NCBI GenBank assembly: GCA_027482245.1
Contig: JAIXWG010000061.1
Coordinates: forward strand, 248,001-312,000
From: Acetobacteraceae bacterium
GTDB taxonomy: Bacteria; Pseudomonadota; Alphaproteobacteria; Acetobacterales; Acetobacteraceae
Length of the DNA: 64,000 nt
Reading direction: 5' to 3'
Shown here: positions 9,647-19,864 of the stretch, piece by piece
Layout: every line of letters starts with the position of its first letter
Position numbering within the stretch: the stretch's first letter is position 1
Position numbers and translations under genes: made by a program
Notes under the pieces: model-generated
What the model saw: only the letters and a program-made list of their open reading frames with translations
Databases searched by the model: none
Told to the model about the DNA's origin: nothing

Positions 9647-10636
9647 TCAGGCCCAGAGGCGTTCGTTCTGCCTGTTGGTATAGAGCGACGCCACGAATTC
9701 GCCATAGCCGTTGTAGAGCCGCGTCGGCACCCGTTCATTGCTGCCGATCAGGCGCTCCGTCGCCTGGCTCCAGCGGGGGTGCGGCACTTCCGGGTTCACA
9801 TTGGCCCAGAAGCCGTATTCGCTGGCCTGCAGCGTTTCCCAGAAGCTCTTCGGCCGTTGGTCGGTCAGCGTGATGCGCGCGATCGACTTGCCCGACTTGA
9901 AGCCGTACTTCCACGGGAACAGCACGCGGAAGGGCCCGCCATTCTGCGCGGGCAGCGGCTTGCCGAAGAGGCCGACGGGCATGAAGGTCAGCTCGTTCGC
10001 CGCCTCGTCGATCGTGCAGCCCTCCACATGCGGCCAGGGATACCAGGACTGGCGGAGCCCCGGCATCACGGCGGGCAGCGTCGCCGTCTCGAACCGCACG
10101 TATTGCGCGGAGGCCAGCGGCGTGACGAGGCTGAGGAGGGAGGAGAGCTGGAAGCCGGTCCAGGGCACGGTCATGCCCCAGGCCTCCACGCAGCGCAGGC
10201 GATAGACGCGCTCCTCCACCCCGATGCGGCGGATGATGTCGTCCACGTCGAACTCGCCGGGCTTCTCCACCATGCCATCGACCTTGATGGTCCAGGGCCG
10301 CGTCGGCATGGCGCGGGCCACCGACCACACGCCCTTGTCGGTGCCGAATTCGTAGAAGTTGTTGAAGGTGACGGCATCCCGTTCCGGGGAGATGGCGCGG
10401 CCCGCGGCGTAGCGGGTGTTGCGCATGGCGGCCGGAAGGTCCGGCACCTCCGCGGGGTTGCGCGCCCAGGGATCGGCGGGTTCGCTGCGTCGCCAGAACT
10501 GCGCCTGTGCCGCGCCGGGCAGCAGCATGGAACCGGCACCGGCCGCCTTCATGATGGACCGCCGATCGGCGACGAGGTGTTCGGGGGTCGCCTGGCTTTC
10601 GGGAATCTCCCAGCCGCGCCTGCGCCTGATCAGCAT
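9647..10636 (-). CDS. msrP: Periplasmic methionine sulfoxide reductase, catalytic subunit
   Basis: A 329-residue molybdopterin protein of the sulfite-oxidase fold that reduces methionine sulfoxide in periplasmic proteins with electrons from the heme membrane protein MsrQ. The N-terminus has a twin-arginine signal ('DRRSIMKAAGAG', residues 24-35) for export of the folded cofactor-loaded enzyme. The Mo-ligand Cys149 lies in 'RLRCVEAWGMTVPW'. The length and 'YNGYGEFVASLYTNRQNERLW' end match E. coli MsrP (YedY). No msrQ gene is visible next to it; it may be elsewhere in the genome. Confidence 0.95.
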   Translation of the reverse strand: MLIRRRRGWEIPESQATPEHLVADRRSIMKAAGAGSMLLPGAAQAQFWRRSEPADPWARNPAEVPDLPAAMRNTRYAAGRAISPERDAVTFNNFYEFGTDKGVWSVARAMPTRPWTIKVDGMVEKPGEFDVDDIIRRIGVEERVYRLRCVEAWGMTVPWTGFQLSSLLSLVTPLASAQYVRFETATLPAVMPGLRQSWYPWPHVEGCTIDEAANELTFMPVGLFGKPLPAQNGGPFRVLFPWKYGFKSGKSIARITLTDQRPKSFWETLQASEYGFWANVNPEVPHPRWSQATERLIGSNERVPTRLYNGYGEFVASLYTNRQNERLWA

Positions 10637-10714
10637 GGTCGTCTCCGCTTTCCTGGGCCGTCGTCGGTGGTAGAGGATCGGTGCGCGCCGCGTCCCGTCA
10701 AGCGGCGCGTCCCT

Positions 10715-12160
10715 TCAGGGTCGCGGCATCACGGCGGCGGCGGGCAGGTCGGCCCGGGTGGTGACGCGGAAGGCGCGGTAGCGCTCCGCCTCCACCCCGC
10801 GCCGGGCCCGGATGAGTGAACCCTCCGCGCGCTCGACAGGCTCGGCCCCGGGCCAGTCGGGCGCGCTGTCCCGTCTTTCGCTCTGGACCAGCAGGCCGGT
10901 TACGGCGGGGCCGAGCGTTTGCGGGCGCGGCAGGTCGAACAGGTTCCAGCGCGGGTTCAGCGCCACCACCGGCGTGCCGGGCGGCAGGCGAAGCGCGAGC
11001 TGCGCGGCCAGGCCGTATTCCTCGGCCGCGACGAAGAAGGCGCCGCTCCGCGCGCGCTCCGCCTCCACCAGTTCGGCGAAGGAATCCCAGCCGCCGAGCC
11101 GCGCGAGGGTGGGGTCGAGGCGGCGCGGCAGCGGGATCGGCGCCAGCGCGGCCTGGACATAGGCGGCGAGTGCCAGCACGGCGCCGAGCGTCACCGCGGG
11201 GCGGCGGAGCCGCACCAGGCGGGGCGTGATGAAGGCCGCGGCCAGGATGCAGGCGGCGGGGTAGAGGATGGCGGGCCAATTGCCCTGCACGCGGCTGCCC
11301 GTCGCCTGCCAGGTGAACAGCACCGCCCCCGGCACCACCAGCGCGGCCAGCAGGGCCGCGGCCGCATCGCTACGCCGGTGCCAGGCCATGACCGCCATCG
11401 CCGTGCCGGTGATGCAGAGGATGAAGACCAGCGGGTTCGCGAGCCCCGCCTGCCCGGCCACCAGTTCGCCGAGGTAGCGCAGCGTGAAGCCGCCCTCATC
11501 GGCACCGGCGCGGCCGCCCTGCTTCACGAAGCTCGCCCAGCCATGGCTGGCGTTCCACAGCACGACGGGGGCGAAGACCGCGGCGGCGATCGCGCCCCCG
11601 GCCCAGAGCCGCCAATCCCGCCACCAATGCCAGGCACCGCGGCAGGCGATCAGCCAGGCCAGCACCCCGATGCCGAGCAGCCCCGCCGTGTATTTCGACG
11701 CGAGCGCGAGGCCCGAGAACAGCCCGAAGGCCAGCCACCAGCGCCCGTCCTGCGTCGCGTGCAGCCGCGCCAGCGCCCACAGCGCGGCGACCCAGAGGAC
11801 CAGCAGCGGCAAATCGGGCGTCATCAGGATGCCGCCGACGCCGACCAGCGGCATGCCGTTGAACAGCAGCGTGGCCCAGAGGCCGGGCTTGCGGTCCGGG
11901 AACAGCGCGTCCGCCGCCCGCGCCAGCAGCACGGAGGCCAGCGCGATGGTCAGCGGGCCCATCAGGCGGATGCCGAGCGCCCCCTCGCCCCCCAGCAGCG
12001 TGCCGGCGCGGATGAAGAAGGCCACCATGGGCGGGTGGTCGAGGTAGCCGGGCTGCAGCACGCGCGACCAGACCCAGTAATAGGCCTCGTCCGGCGCCAG
12101 CGGCGTGACGCCGGCCACCAGCAGCCGCAGCGCGGTGACGGCGACCAGCACCCAGATCAT
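10715..12160 (-). CDS. ArnT-like lipid-linked glycosyltransferase (GT39/GT83 family)
   Basis: A 481-residue polytopic membrane protein with about 11-12 hydrophobic segments. The N-terminal 'APDEAYYWVW' acidic motif and 'LDHPPM' are hallmarks of GT-C transferases such as ArnT, dolichol-P-mannose transferases and RgtA, which move sugars from undecaprenyl phosphate onto lipid A or other envelope acceptors. The ATG (12160) overlaps the stop of the upstream DPM/GtrA gene in ATGA, giving donor-lipid synthase and transferase in one operon. The sugar and acceptor are unknown; nearby kds genes make an LPS target plausible. Confidence 0.85.
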   Translation of the reverse strand: MIWVLVAVTALRLLVAGVTPLAPDEAYYWVWSRVLQPGYLDHPPMVAFFIRAGTLLGGEGALGIRLMGPLTIALASVLLARAADALFPDRKPGLWATLLFNGMPLVGVGGILMTPDLPLLVLWVAALWALARLHATQDGRWWLAFGLFSGLALASKYTAGLLGIGVLAWLIACRGAWHWWRDWRLWAGGAIAAAVFAPVVLWNASHGWASFVKQGGRAGADEGGFTLRYLGELVAGQAGLANPLVFILCITGTAMAVMAWHRRSDAAAALLAALVVPGAVLFTWQATGSRVQGNWPAILYPAACILAAAFITPRLVRLRRPAVTLGAVLALAAYVQAALAPIPLPRRLDPTLARLGGWDSFAELVEAERARSGAFFVAAEEYGLAAQLALRLPPGTPVVALNPRWNLFDLPRPQTLGPAVTGLLVQSERRDSAPDWPGAEPVERAEGSLIRARRGVEAERYRAFRVTTRADLPAAAVMPRP

Positions 12161-13257
12161 CGGGCGCGCCACACGAGTGTCGAGGAGACGGCGTAGTTCC
12201 ACACGACGGTCAGCAGCGCCCCGGCCGCGCCCGCCAGCCCCCAGGCCAGCACGCCATCCCGGACCAGCAGCCCCGCGATGCCGACATTGGCGGCGGCGCC
12301 GATGCCGCAGACCAGGTAGAAGACCAGCAGCCCGCGCCACAGCGCCGGGCCGCGCAGGCGGGCATCGCGGTAGGTGATGCGGTTGTTGAGGGCGAAGTTG
12401 GCCGTCATCGCCACCAGCGTCGCGCCCCATTGCGCGGCGCCGAAGCCCAGGCCCAGCGCCTGCACCAGCAGGAACAGCGCCGCCATGTGGACCAGGACGC
12501 CGATACCGCCCACCGCGGCGAAGGCCAGGAAGCGCAGCGGCACGATGCCACCCGTGGCCTTGTCCAGCAGCAGGGCGCCGAATTCCAGCAGCACCGTGGC
12601 GTCCAGCTTGCTCTCGCCGGCCTGGCGGCTGCGGAAGCTGTAGGGGATCTCCGCCACGGCCAGCTTCCGGCGGGCGGAGAGCAGGATGTCCAGCAGGATC
12701 TTGAAGCCGCGCCCGGCGACGCGGGGCGCCACCTCCTCCACCAGCGCGCGGGGCAGCAGGAAGAAGCCGCTCATCGGGTCGGCGACCGGGGTGGGCAGCA
12801 GCAGGCGGGCCATGCGCGCGCCGGTGTCGGACAGTGCGCCGCGGGCGGCGGAGAAGCCGGAGGCCGCGGCACCGCCGGCCACATGGCGGCTGCCGATGGC
12901 GATGTCGGCACCGGCCTCCACCGCCGCCAGCATGGCGGGCAGGATCGCCTCGTCATGCTGGAGGTCGCCATCGATCACGGCGACATAGGGGGCGGAGGTG
13001 GCGAGGAACCCCTCCATGCAGGCGGAAGCCAGGCCGCGGCGGCCGATGCGGCGGAGGCAGCGGATGCGCGGGTCGCGCGCCGCGATGCCCCGGGCGACGG
13101 CGGCGGTGCCGTCCGGGCTGTCGTCATCGACGAAGATCGCCTCCCACCCGATCCCCGCCAGCGCGGCGTCGAGGCGTTCGACGAGGGGGCCGACATTCGC
13201 CGCCTCGTTGAAGACGGGGACGATGACGGCAAGCCGGATGGGCGGGGGCGTGGACAC
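12157..13257 (-). CDS. Polyprenol-phosphate glycosyltransferase fused to a GtrA domain
   Basis: A 366-residue fusion. Residues 8-225 are a GT2 dolichol-phosphate-mannose-synthase-like domain with 'VIVPVFNEAANV', 'FVDDDSPDGT' and the 'VIDGDLQHDE' metal/nucleotide motif; it charges undecaprenyl phosphate with a sugar. Residues about 235-360 are a GtrA-like four-helix membrane domain ('LRFLAFAAVGGIGVLVHMAA'), thought to help flip or anchor the lipid-linked sugar. The GTG at 13257 was chosen because it immediately precedes the conserved first strand. It is coupled to the downstream ArnT-like transferase. Confidence 0.88.
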   Translation of the reverse strand: MSTPPPIRLAVIVPVFNEAANVGPLVERLDAALAGIGWEAIFVDDDSPDGTAAVARGIAARDPRIRCLRRIGRRGLASACMEGFLATSAPYVAVIDGDLQHDEAILPAMLAAVEAGADIAIGSRHVAGGAAASGFSAARGALSDTGARMARLLLPTPVADPMSGFFLLPRALVEEVAPRVAGRGFKILLDILLSARRKLAVAEIPYSFRSRQAGESKLDATVLLEFGALLLDKATGGIVPLRFLAFAAVGGIGVLVHMAALFLLVQALGLGFGAAQWGATLVAMTANFALNNRITYRDARLRGPALWRGLLVFYLVCGIGAAANVGIAGLLVRDGVLAWGLAGAAGALLTVVWNYAVSSTLVWRAR

Positions 13258-13381
13258 GCGCGGCGTCCTAGCAGGCGGCCGGGGAACTGGACAGGCGGCG
13301 CGCAAGGCTCCCCTTGGCGCGGACGGCAGCGGCACGGCACATTGGGGGCATGAACGACTGCGCGCGCACCGAGCCCCGGGG

Positions 13382-15094
<1,713 letters not shown>

Positions 15095-15187
15095 GGCACC
15101 CGGCCGGGCGCTTTGCTTGGCGTGGCGGGCCGGCTGACCTAGAAGCCGCGCAACGCCTGCCCCCACCTGGTCAAGGATGCCTCCCCC

Positions 15188-16018
15188 GTGTCCGTCTCCG
15201 TCGCGATCGGCCCCGTCACCATCGGCAACCACCTGCCGCTCGCGCTCATCGCCGGGCCCTGCCAGATGGAAAGCCGCGCCCATGCGCTGGAAACGGCGGC
15301 CCGGCTGAAGGAGATCTGCGGGCGGCTCGGCATCGGGCTGGTCTACAAGACCAGCTACGACAAGGCGAACCGCACCTCCGCCAGCGCCGCGCGCGGCATC
15401 GGCATGGCGAAGGCGCTGGAGGTCTTCGCCGAGATCCGCGCGACGCTCGGCCTGCCGACGCTGACGGATGTGCATGAGGCCGCGCAGTGCGCGCCGGTGG
15501 CCGAAGCCGTGGACGTCATCCAGATTCCGGCCTTCCTCTGCCGGCAGACGGACCTGCTGCTGGCCGCCGCCGCGACCGGGCGCGTGGTGAACATCAAGAA
15601 GGGCCAGTTCCTGGCGCCCTGGGACATGAAGAACGCCGCGGCCAAGGTGACGGGCGCGGGCAATCCCAACGTCCTGCTGACGGAACGCGGCGCGAGCTTC
15701 GGCTACAACACGCTGGTCAGCGACATGCGGGCGCTGCCGATCATGGCGCGCGACACCGGCCTGCCGGTGGTGTTCGACGCCACCCATTCCGTGCAGCAGC
15801 CCGGCGGCCAGGGCACGTCCTCCGGCGGCCAGCGCGAATTCGTGGAGACGCTGGCCCGCGCCGCCGTCGCCGTCGGCGTCGCGGCCGTCTTCATCGAAAC
15901 GCATGAGGACCCCGACCGCGCGCCGAGCGACGGGCCGAACATGGTGCCGCTCGACCAGTTCGAGGCGCTGATCGGCCGGCTGATGGCGATCGATGGCCTG
16001 GTGAAGTCCTTCCGATGA
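15188..16018 (+). CDS. kdsA: 3-deoxy-D-manno-octulosonate 8-phosphate synthase
   Basis: The 276-residue enzyme condenses phosphoenolpyruvate with arabinose 5-phosphate, the first committed step of Kdo synthesis for LPS. Motifs include 'IAGPCQMES', 'YKTSYDKANRTS', 'KKGQFLAPWDM' and 'FDATHSVQQPGG'. Cys25 in GPC, where the metal-independent E. coli enzyme has Asn, suggests the metal-dependent class. The GTG start sits in a conserved-length position. First gene of the kdsA-kdsB-kdsD operon; its stop overlaps the kdsB start (ATGA). Confidence 0.97.
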   Translation: MSVSVAIGPVTIGNHLPLALIAGPCQMESRAHALETAARLKEICGRLGIGLVYKTSYDKANRTSASAARGIGMAKALEVFAEIRATLGLPTLTDVHEAAQCAPVAEAVDVIQIPAFLCRQTDLLLAAAATGRVVNIKKGQFLAPWDMKNAAAKVTGAGNPNVLLTERGASFGYNTLVSDMRALPIMARDTGLPVVFDATHSVQQPGGQGTSSGGQREFVETLARAAVAVGVAAVFIETHEDPDRAPSDGPNMVPLDQFEALIGRLMAIDGLVKSFR

Positions 16019-16755
16019 CACCGATCGTGATGATTCCCGCCCGGATGGCGGCGAGCCGCCTTCCGGGCAAGCCGATGGCCGATATCGGCGGTGAGCCGAT
16101 GATCGTCCATGTCTGGCGCCGCGCCATCGCGGCGGCCATCGGCGATGTCGTCGTCGCCACGGACAGCGAGGAGATCGCGGGCGTCATCCGCGCCGCCGGC
16201 GGCCGCGCGCAGATGACGCGGGATGACCATCCCTCCGGCTCCGACCGCATCCATGAGGCGATCACGGCCATCGATCCCGAGGGCCGCTTCGATGTCGTCG
16301 TCAACGTGCAGGGCGACCTGCCGCTGATCTCGCCCCAGGCCATCCGCGCCGTCTTCGCCGCCATCGACCATCCCGACATCGCGCTCGGCACGCTGGTCGC
16401 GCGGATCGAGCGGGAGGAGGAGCGCACGGCGAGCCAGGTGGTGAAGATGGTAGGCAGCGAGACGGCGCCGGGGCGCTTCCGCTGCCTCTATTTCACCCGC
16501 GCCACCGCGCCCTGGGGCGATGGGCCGCTCTGGCACCATATCGGCCTCTATGCCTGGCGGCGCAGCGCGCTGGCGCGCTTCGTGGCGCTGCCGCCCTCGC
16601 CGCTCGAGACGCGGGAGAAGCTGGAACAGCTGCGCGCGCTGGAGGCGGGGATGCGCATCGATGCGGTGGCCGTGGACGACGTGCCGCTCGGCGTCGATAC
16701 GCCGGCCGACCTGCACCGTGCGCGGCAGCTGCACGCGCAAGGTGCCGCGCCGTGA
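16015..16755 (+). CDS. kdsB: 3-deoxy-manno-octulosonate cytidylyltransferase
   Basis: A 246-residue CMP-Kdo synthetase that activates Kdo with CTP before transfer to lipid A. Motifs are 'IPARMAASRLPGKPM' (nucleotide loop), 'VVATDSEEI', 'HPSGSDRIHEA', 'VVNVQGDLPLI' and a C-terminal 'GVDTPADLHRAR'. Coupled on both sides: ATGA overlap with kdsA and GTGA overlap with kdsD. Confidence 0.97.
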   Translation: MTPIVMIPARMAASRLPGKPMADIGGEPMIVHVWRRAIAAAIGDVVVATDSEEIAGVIRAAGGRAQMTRDDHPSGSDRIHEAITAIDPEGRFDVVVNVQGDLPLISPQAIRAVFAAIDHPDIALGTLVARIEREEERTASQVVKMVGSETAPGRFRCLYFTRATAPWGDGPLWHHIGLYAWRRSALARFVALPPSPLETREKLEQLRALEAGMRIDAVAVDDVPLGVDTPADLHRARQLHAQGAAP

Positions 16756-17717
16756 GCGACGACCATCTGCGGGAAAGCCTGCGCCGCACGGTGCAGCTGG
16801 AGGCCGATGGGCTGGCCGCGCTGCGGGATGCGATGGATGGGACGCTGGGCGATACGCTGATCGCCGCGGTGCGCCTGATGCTCGGCAAGACCGGCCGCTG
16901 CGTCGTGACGGGCATGGGCAAGTCCGGCCATGTTGGGCGCAAGATCGCGGCGACGTTGGCTTCCACCGGCACGGCCTCCCACTTCGTGCATCCGGCGGAA
17001 GCGAGCCACGGCGACCTCGGCATGATCCGGCCGGAGGACGTGATCCTGGCGCTGTCCTGGTCGGGCGCGGCGCCGGAACTCGCCAGCATCATCGGCTATG
17101 CGCATCGCTTCGGGGTGACGCTGATCGCCATCACCTCGAATGCCGACAGCCCGCTCGGCAAGGCGGCGGACTACCCGCTGATCCTGCCGCGGATGCCGGA
17201 GGCCTGCCCGAACGGCCTGGCGCCGACAACGTCCACGACGATGCAGCTGGCCGTGGGCGATGCCTTCGCGATGGGTCTGCTGGAGGCGCGCGGCTTCTCG
17301 GCGGCGGATTTCCGGGTCTTCCACCCCGGCGGCAAGCTCGGCGCGCAGCTGCTGCGGGCGTCGGATTTGATGCACACGGACATGCCGCTGGTGCCGGAAG
17401 CCGCGACGCTGGCGGAGGCGATCGTCGCCATGACGTCGAAGCCCTTCGGCACGGGCGGTGTCGTGGATGGGGATGGCCGCTTGCTCGGCGTGATCACCGA
17501 TGGCGACATCCGCCGCGCCTTCCGCAAGGGGTTCGTCGATCGTCCGGCGGTGGAGGCGATGACGCGCAACCCCATCGTGGCGGCGCCGGACCAGCTGGCG
17601 CCCGATCTGGTGAAGACGATGAACGACCGGCGCATCACCAGCATGTTCGTGGTGGTGGGGGATGTGCCGAAGGGCGTGATCCACCTGCATGACCTGCTGC
17701 GGGCGGGGGTGGTCTAG
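16752..17717 (+). CDS. kdsD: D-arabinose 5-phosphate isomerase
   Basis: A 321-residue KdsD/KpsF enzyme making arabinose 5-phosphate from ribulose 5-phosphate for KdsA. It has an N-terminal SIS domain ('VVTGMGKSGHVGRKIAATLASTGT', 'HGDLGMI', 'LALSWSGAAPEL') and two C-terminal CBS motifs. The GTG start overlaps the kdsB stop. With kdsA and kdsB this gives three of the four Kdo-CMP steps; the phosphatase KdsC is not in the window. A repeat-type hairpin terminator follows at 17752. Confidence 0.95.
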   Translation: MSDDHLRESLRRTVQLEADGLAALRDAMDGTLGDTLIAAVRLMLGKTGRCVVTGMGKSGHVGRKIAATLASTGTASHFVHPAEASHGDLGMIRPEDVILALSWSGAAPELASIIGYAHRFGVTLIAITSNADSPLGKAADYPLILPRMPEACPNGLAPTTSTTMQLAVGDAFAMGLLEARGFSAADFRVFHPGGKLGAQLLRASDLMHTDMPLVPEAATLAEAIVAMTSKPFGTGGVVDGDGRLLGVITDGDIRRAFRKGFVDRPAVEAMTRNPIVAAPDQLAPDLVKTMNDRRITSMFVVVGDVPKGVIHLHDLLRAGVV

Positions 17718-17751
17718 GGGGCCTTCCGGAGCGGCAAGACCCCCACCCCGA

Positions 17752-17777
17752 CCCTCCCCCGCAAGCGCGGGGGAGGG
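17752..17777. terminator. Bidirectional hairpin between convergent kdsD and creD (repeat family copy 1)
   Basis: CCCTCCCCCGC-AAGC-GCGGGGGAGGG is an 11-bp perfect stem with a tetraloop, preceded by CCCCCACCCCGA. It sits between convergent genes. The same hairpin with the same upstream leader recurs at 53905-53930, so it is a dispersed repeat used at gene ends. Confidence 0.75.
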
Positions 17778-17785
17778 AGACATCA

Positions 17786-19054
17786 TCACCCCCACCTGAC
17801 GCGCCGCGTCAGCGCCATCACCACCGACAGCACGGTGAACAGCGCCAGCGTGCCGACCAGCAGCGCATAGGCCTCCAGGCTCAGCACGACGTAGAGGAAG
17901 CCGAACAGCGCCGCGAGCACGCCGGCGAAGGCCCCGGCCAGCACGCGCCTTCCCGTGACGGCGGCGGTGAACAGGCTGGCCTGCGCCATCACCAGCAGCG
18001 TCGATGCGGCATAGGCCGCGGCAAAGCCCAGCGGCTCCCCGATCGCCAGCAGCAGCAGGGGAAACATGATCACGGAGCAGCCGAGCATCGCATACTGCAC
18101 GATGTGGATGCGCAGCCCCGCCAGCAGTTCGAACAGCGTGTAGGTCACGAAGGACAGCGCCAGGAACAGCATGGCGTATTTCGAGGCGCGGTTGACCATG
18201 CGGTAGGTCGGCACGGCCTCCAGCAGCTCCACCCCCGCCGAGGGCGCGTAGCGGCCGCAGAGGGTCCGTCGGGCGGCGGTCCCCTCCCCGGCCAGGGACC
18301 AGCCGGCGCTGAAGCCCGCTTCCTCCACGCTGGATTGCTCGGGCAGGTCGTCGCCGATGAAGCTCGGCGTCGGCCAGGGGCTGGCGATGGACAGGGTTCC
18401 GCGCTGCGGCCCCGGCATCAGGCCGAAGCGCTGCGATCCCCGCAGCCCGAGGGTGACGGCAAAGGGAAGCGGGCCTTCCGGCGCCGCCGCCAGGCGCGGC
18501 TGCCAGACCATGCCGCGCGGGGGGATGCACTCCTCCCACCGCGGCAGGCCTTCCTCGCCCGGCAGCGTGGCGTCGCCGAGGCGCAGCGACGGGACCTCCC
18601 CGGCCAGGCGGAAGGACTGGCTGCCGGTGATGACCACGGCCTCCGCCCAGTGCAGCACCGCGGCGGGTTCCTGGGGCACCAAGGCGCCCGCCGGGTTGAA
18701 GCGGCCCTCCAGCCGCACCGTCGCGGTATAGACCGGCACCTCGTAGAGGCCGCGCCGGCGCGTCTGGGGGGCAAGCTGGACGACGGCGTCCAGGCGTTCG
18801 GGCTGCAGGTAGATGCGGCCGCGCCGCGCATCCCCCGCCGTCCAGGGGATGGCGAGGATGGGCGCCACCAGCAGCTGGGGACCGCCCCAGCTGGCGCCGA
18901 TCTGGGCCTGCACCTCCCGGTGCCTCTCCTCCCGCTCCTCGATCACGCCGCCGATCATGAGGTGGGGGATCAGCATCGCCAGCAGCACGAGGCCGATTGC
19001 GATGAGCTTCGGCGTGGGGGCATCGAGCAGGCCGGGCTTGGGTTCGGGTTGCAT
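17786..19054 (-). CDS. creD: Cell envelope integrity/inner membrane protein CreD
   Basis: A 422-residue protein with one N-terminal membrane segment (about 15-33), a large periplasmic domain and a C-terminal block of about five membrane helices with 'FVTYTLFELL' and 'GLRIHIVQYAMLG', the CreD signature. CreD is the main target of the CreBC two-component system and supports envelope integrity; in other bacteria its over-expression follows beta-lactam stress. A strong GGAGGAG precedes the ATG. It is divergent from the creB-like gene, and a cre-tag-like repeat lies between them. Confidence 0.92.
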   Translation of the reverse strand: MQPEPKPGLLDAPTPKLIAIGLVLLAMLIPHLMIGGVIEEREERHREVQAQIGASWGGPQLLVAPILAIPWTAGDARRGRIYLQPERLDAVVQLAPQTRRRGLYEVPVYTATVRLEGRFNPAGALVPQEPAAVLHWAEAVVITGSQSFRLAGEVPSLRLGDATLPGEEGLPRWEECIPPRGMVWQPRLAAAPEGPLPFAVTLGLRGSQRFGLMPGPQRGTLSIASPWPTPSFIGDDLPEQSSVEEAGFSAGWSLAGEGTAARRTLCGRYAPSAGVELLEAVPTYRMVNRASKYAMLFLALSFVTYTLFELLAGLRIHIVQYAMLGCSVIMFPLLLLAIGEPLGFAAAYAASTLLVMAQASLFTAAVTGRRVLAGAFAGVLAALFGFLYVVLSLEAYALLVGTLALFTVLSVVMALTRRVRWG

Positions 19055-19143
19055 GGGTTCTCCTCCGTTCCAGGGATGCCGCGGAGCATCACGGAGGGCC
19101 GTGCAGCGGTGACGGAGGGCGCTTGCAGGGACGCCGGCGATTT

Positions 19144-19161
19144 GGTGCAGATGTGGTGCAG
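19144..19161 (-). promoter_or_regulatory. Cre-tag-like direct repeat between creD and creB
   Basis: Read toward creD the sequence is TGCAC-N6-TGCAC (whole CTGCACCACATCTGCACC). This has the 11-bp period and the T-CAC core of the known cre/blr tag TTCAC-N6-TTCAC, with one change per half. The repeat lies about 90 bases upstream of creD and 25 bases upstream of the creB ATG. Confidence 0.5.
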
Positions 19162-19186
19162 GGCCGCGTGGCCTGACAGGGGACGC

Positions 19187-19864
19187 ATGCCGAAGGTCCT
19201 GGTCGTCGATGACGACCCGCATATCCGCCACATCCTGCGCTTCGCGCTGGAGAGGGACGGCTTCGCGGTGGCGGAGGCGGCGGATGGCGCCGCGGCGCTG
19301 GCGGCCGTCGCGGACCAGGCGCCGGACATCCTGCTGCTGGACGTCACCATGCCGGAGATCGATGGCACGGAGGTCTGCCGCCGGCTGCGCCGCGCCTCCG
19401 ACCTGCCGGTGATCTTCCTGTCGTCCCGCGACGAGGAGGTGGACCGCATCCTGGGTCTCGAACTCGGCGGCGACGACTACGTCACCAAGCCCTTCAGCCC
19501 GCGGGAGGTGGTGGCGCGGGTGCGCGCCGTGCTGCGGCGGCGCGCGGCCCCTGCCCCGGCCACGCCGGCACCGGTGCTGGCACGCGGCGCGCTGCGGCTG
19601 CTGCCGGACAGCCACCAGGCCTTCTGGGGTGAGGCCGAGATCACGCTGACGGTCACGGAATTCGCGTTGCTGCGATGCCTCGCCGCGCATCCCGGCCGGG
19701 TCTTCACGCGGGATGCGCTGATGGATGTCGCCTATCCCGACCGTCGCGTCGTCAGCGACCGCACCATCGACAGCCACATCCGCCACATCCGCGCGAAATT
19801 CGCGGCCCTGGGCGCGGAGCCGATCGGGACGGTGCACGGGCTCGGCTACCGGTTCAGCGCATGA
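19187..19864 (+). CDS. creB: OmpR-family response regulator, CreB-like
   Basis: The 225-residue protein has a receiver (acidic 'VVDDDP', Asp52 in 'ILLLDVTMPEIDG', Lys in 'YVTKPFS') and a winged-helix C-terminus ('LTVTEFALLRCLAAHPGRVFTRDALM', 'SHIRHIRAKF', 'GTVHGLGYRF'). The creB name rests on divergent creD and the coupled sensor downstream, not on the protein alone. It is coupled to the kinase through an ATGA overlap. Confidence 0.85.
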   Translation: MPKVLVVDDDPHIRHILRFALERDGFAVAEAADGAAALAAVADQAPDILLLDVTMPEIDGTEVCRRLRRASDLPVIFLSSRDEEVDRILGLELGGDDYVTKPFSPREVVARVRAVLRRRAAPAPATPAPVLARGALRLLPDSHQAFWGEAEITLTVTEFALLRCLAAHPGRVFTRDALMDVAYPDRRVVSDRTIDSHIRHIRAKFAALGAEPIGTVHGLGYRFSA

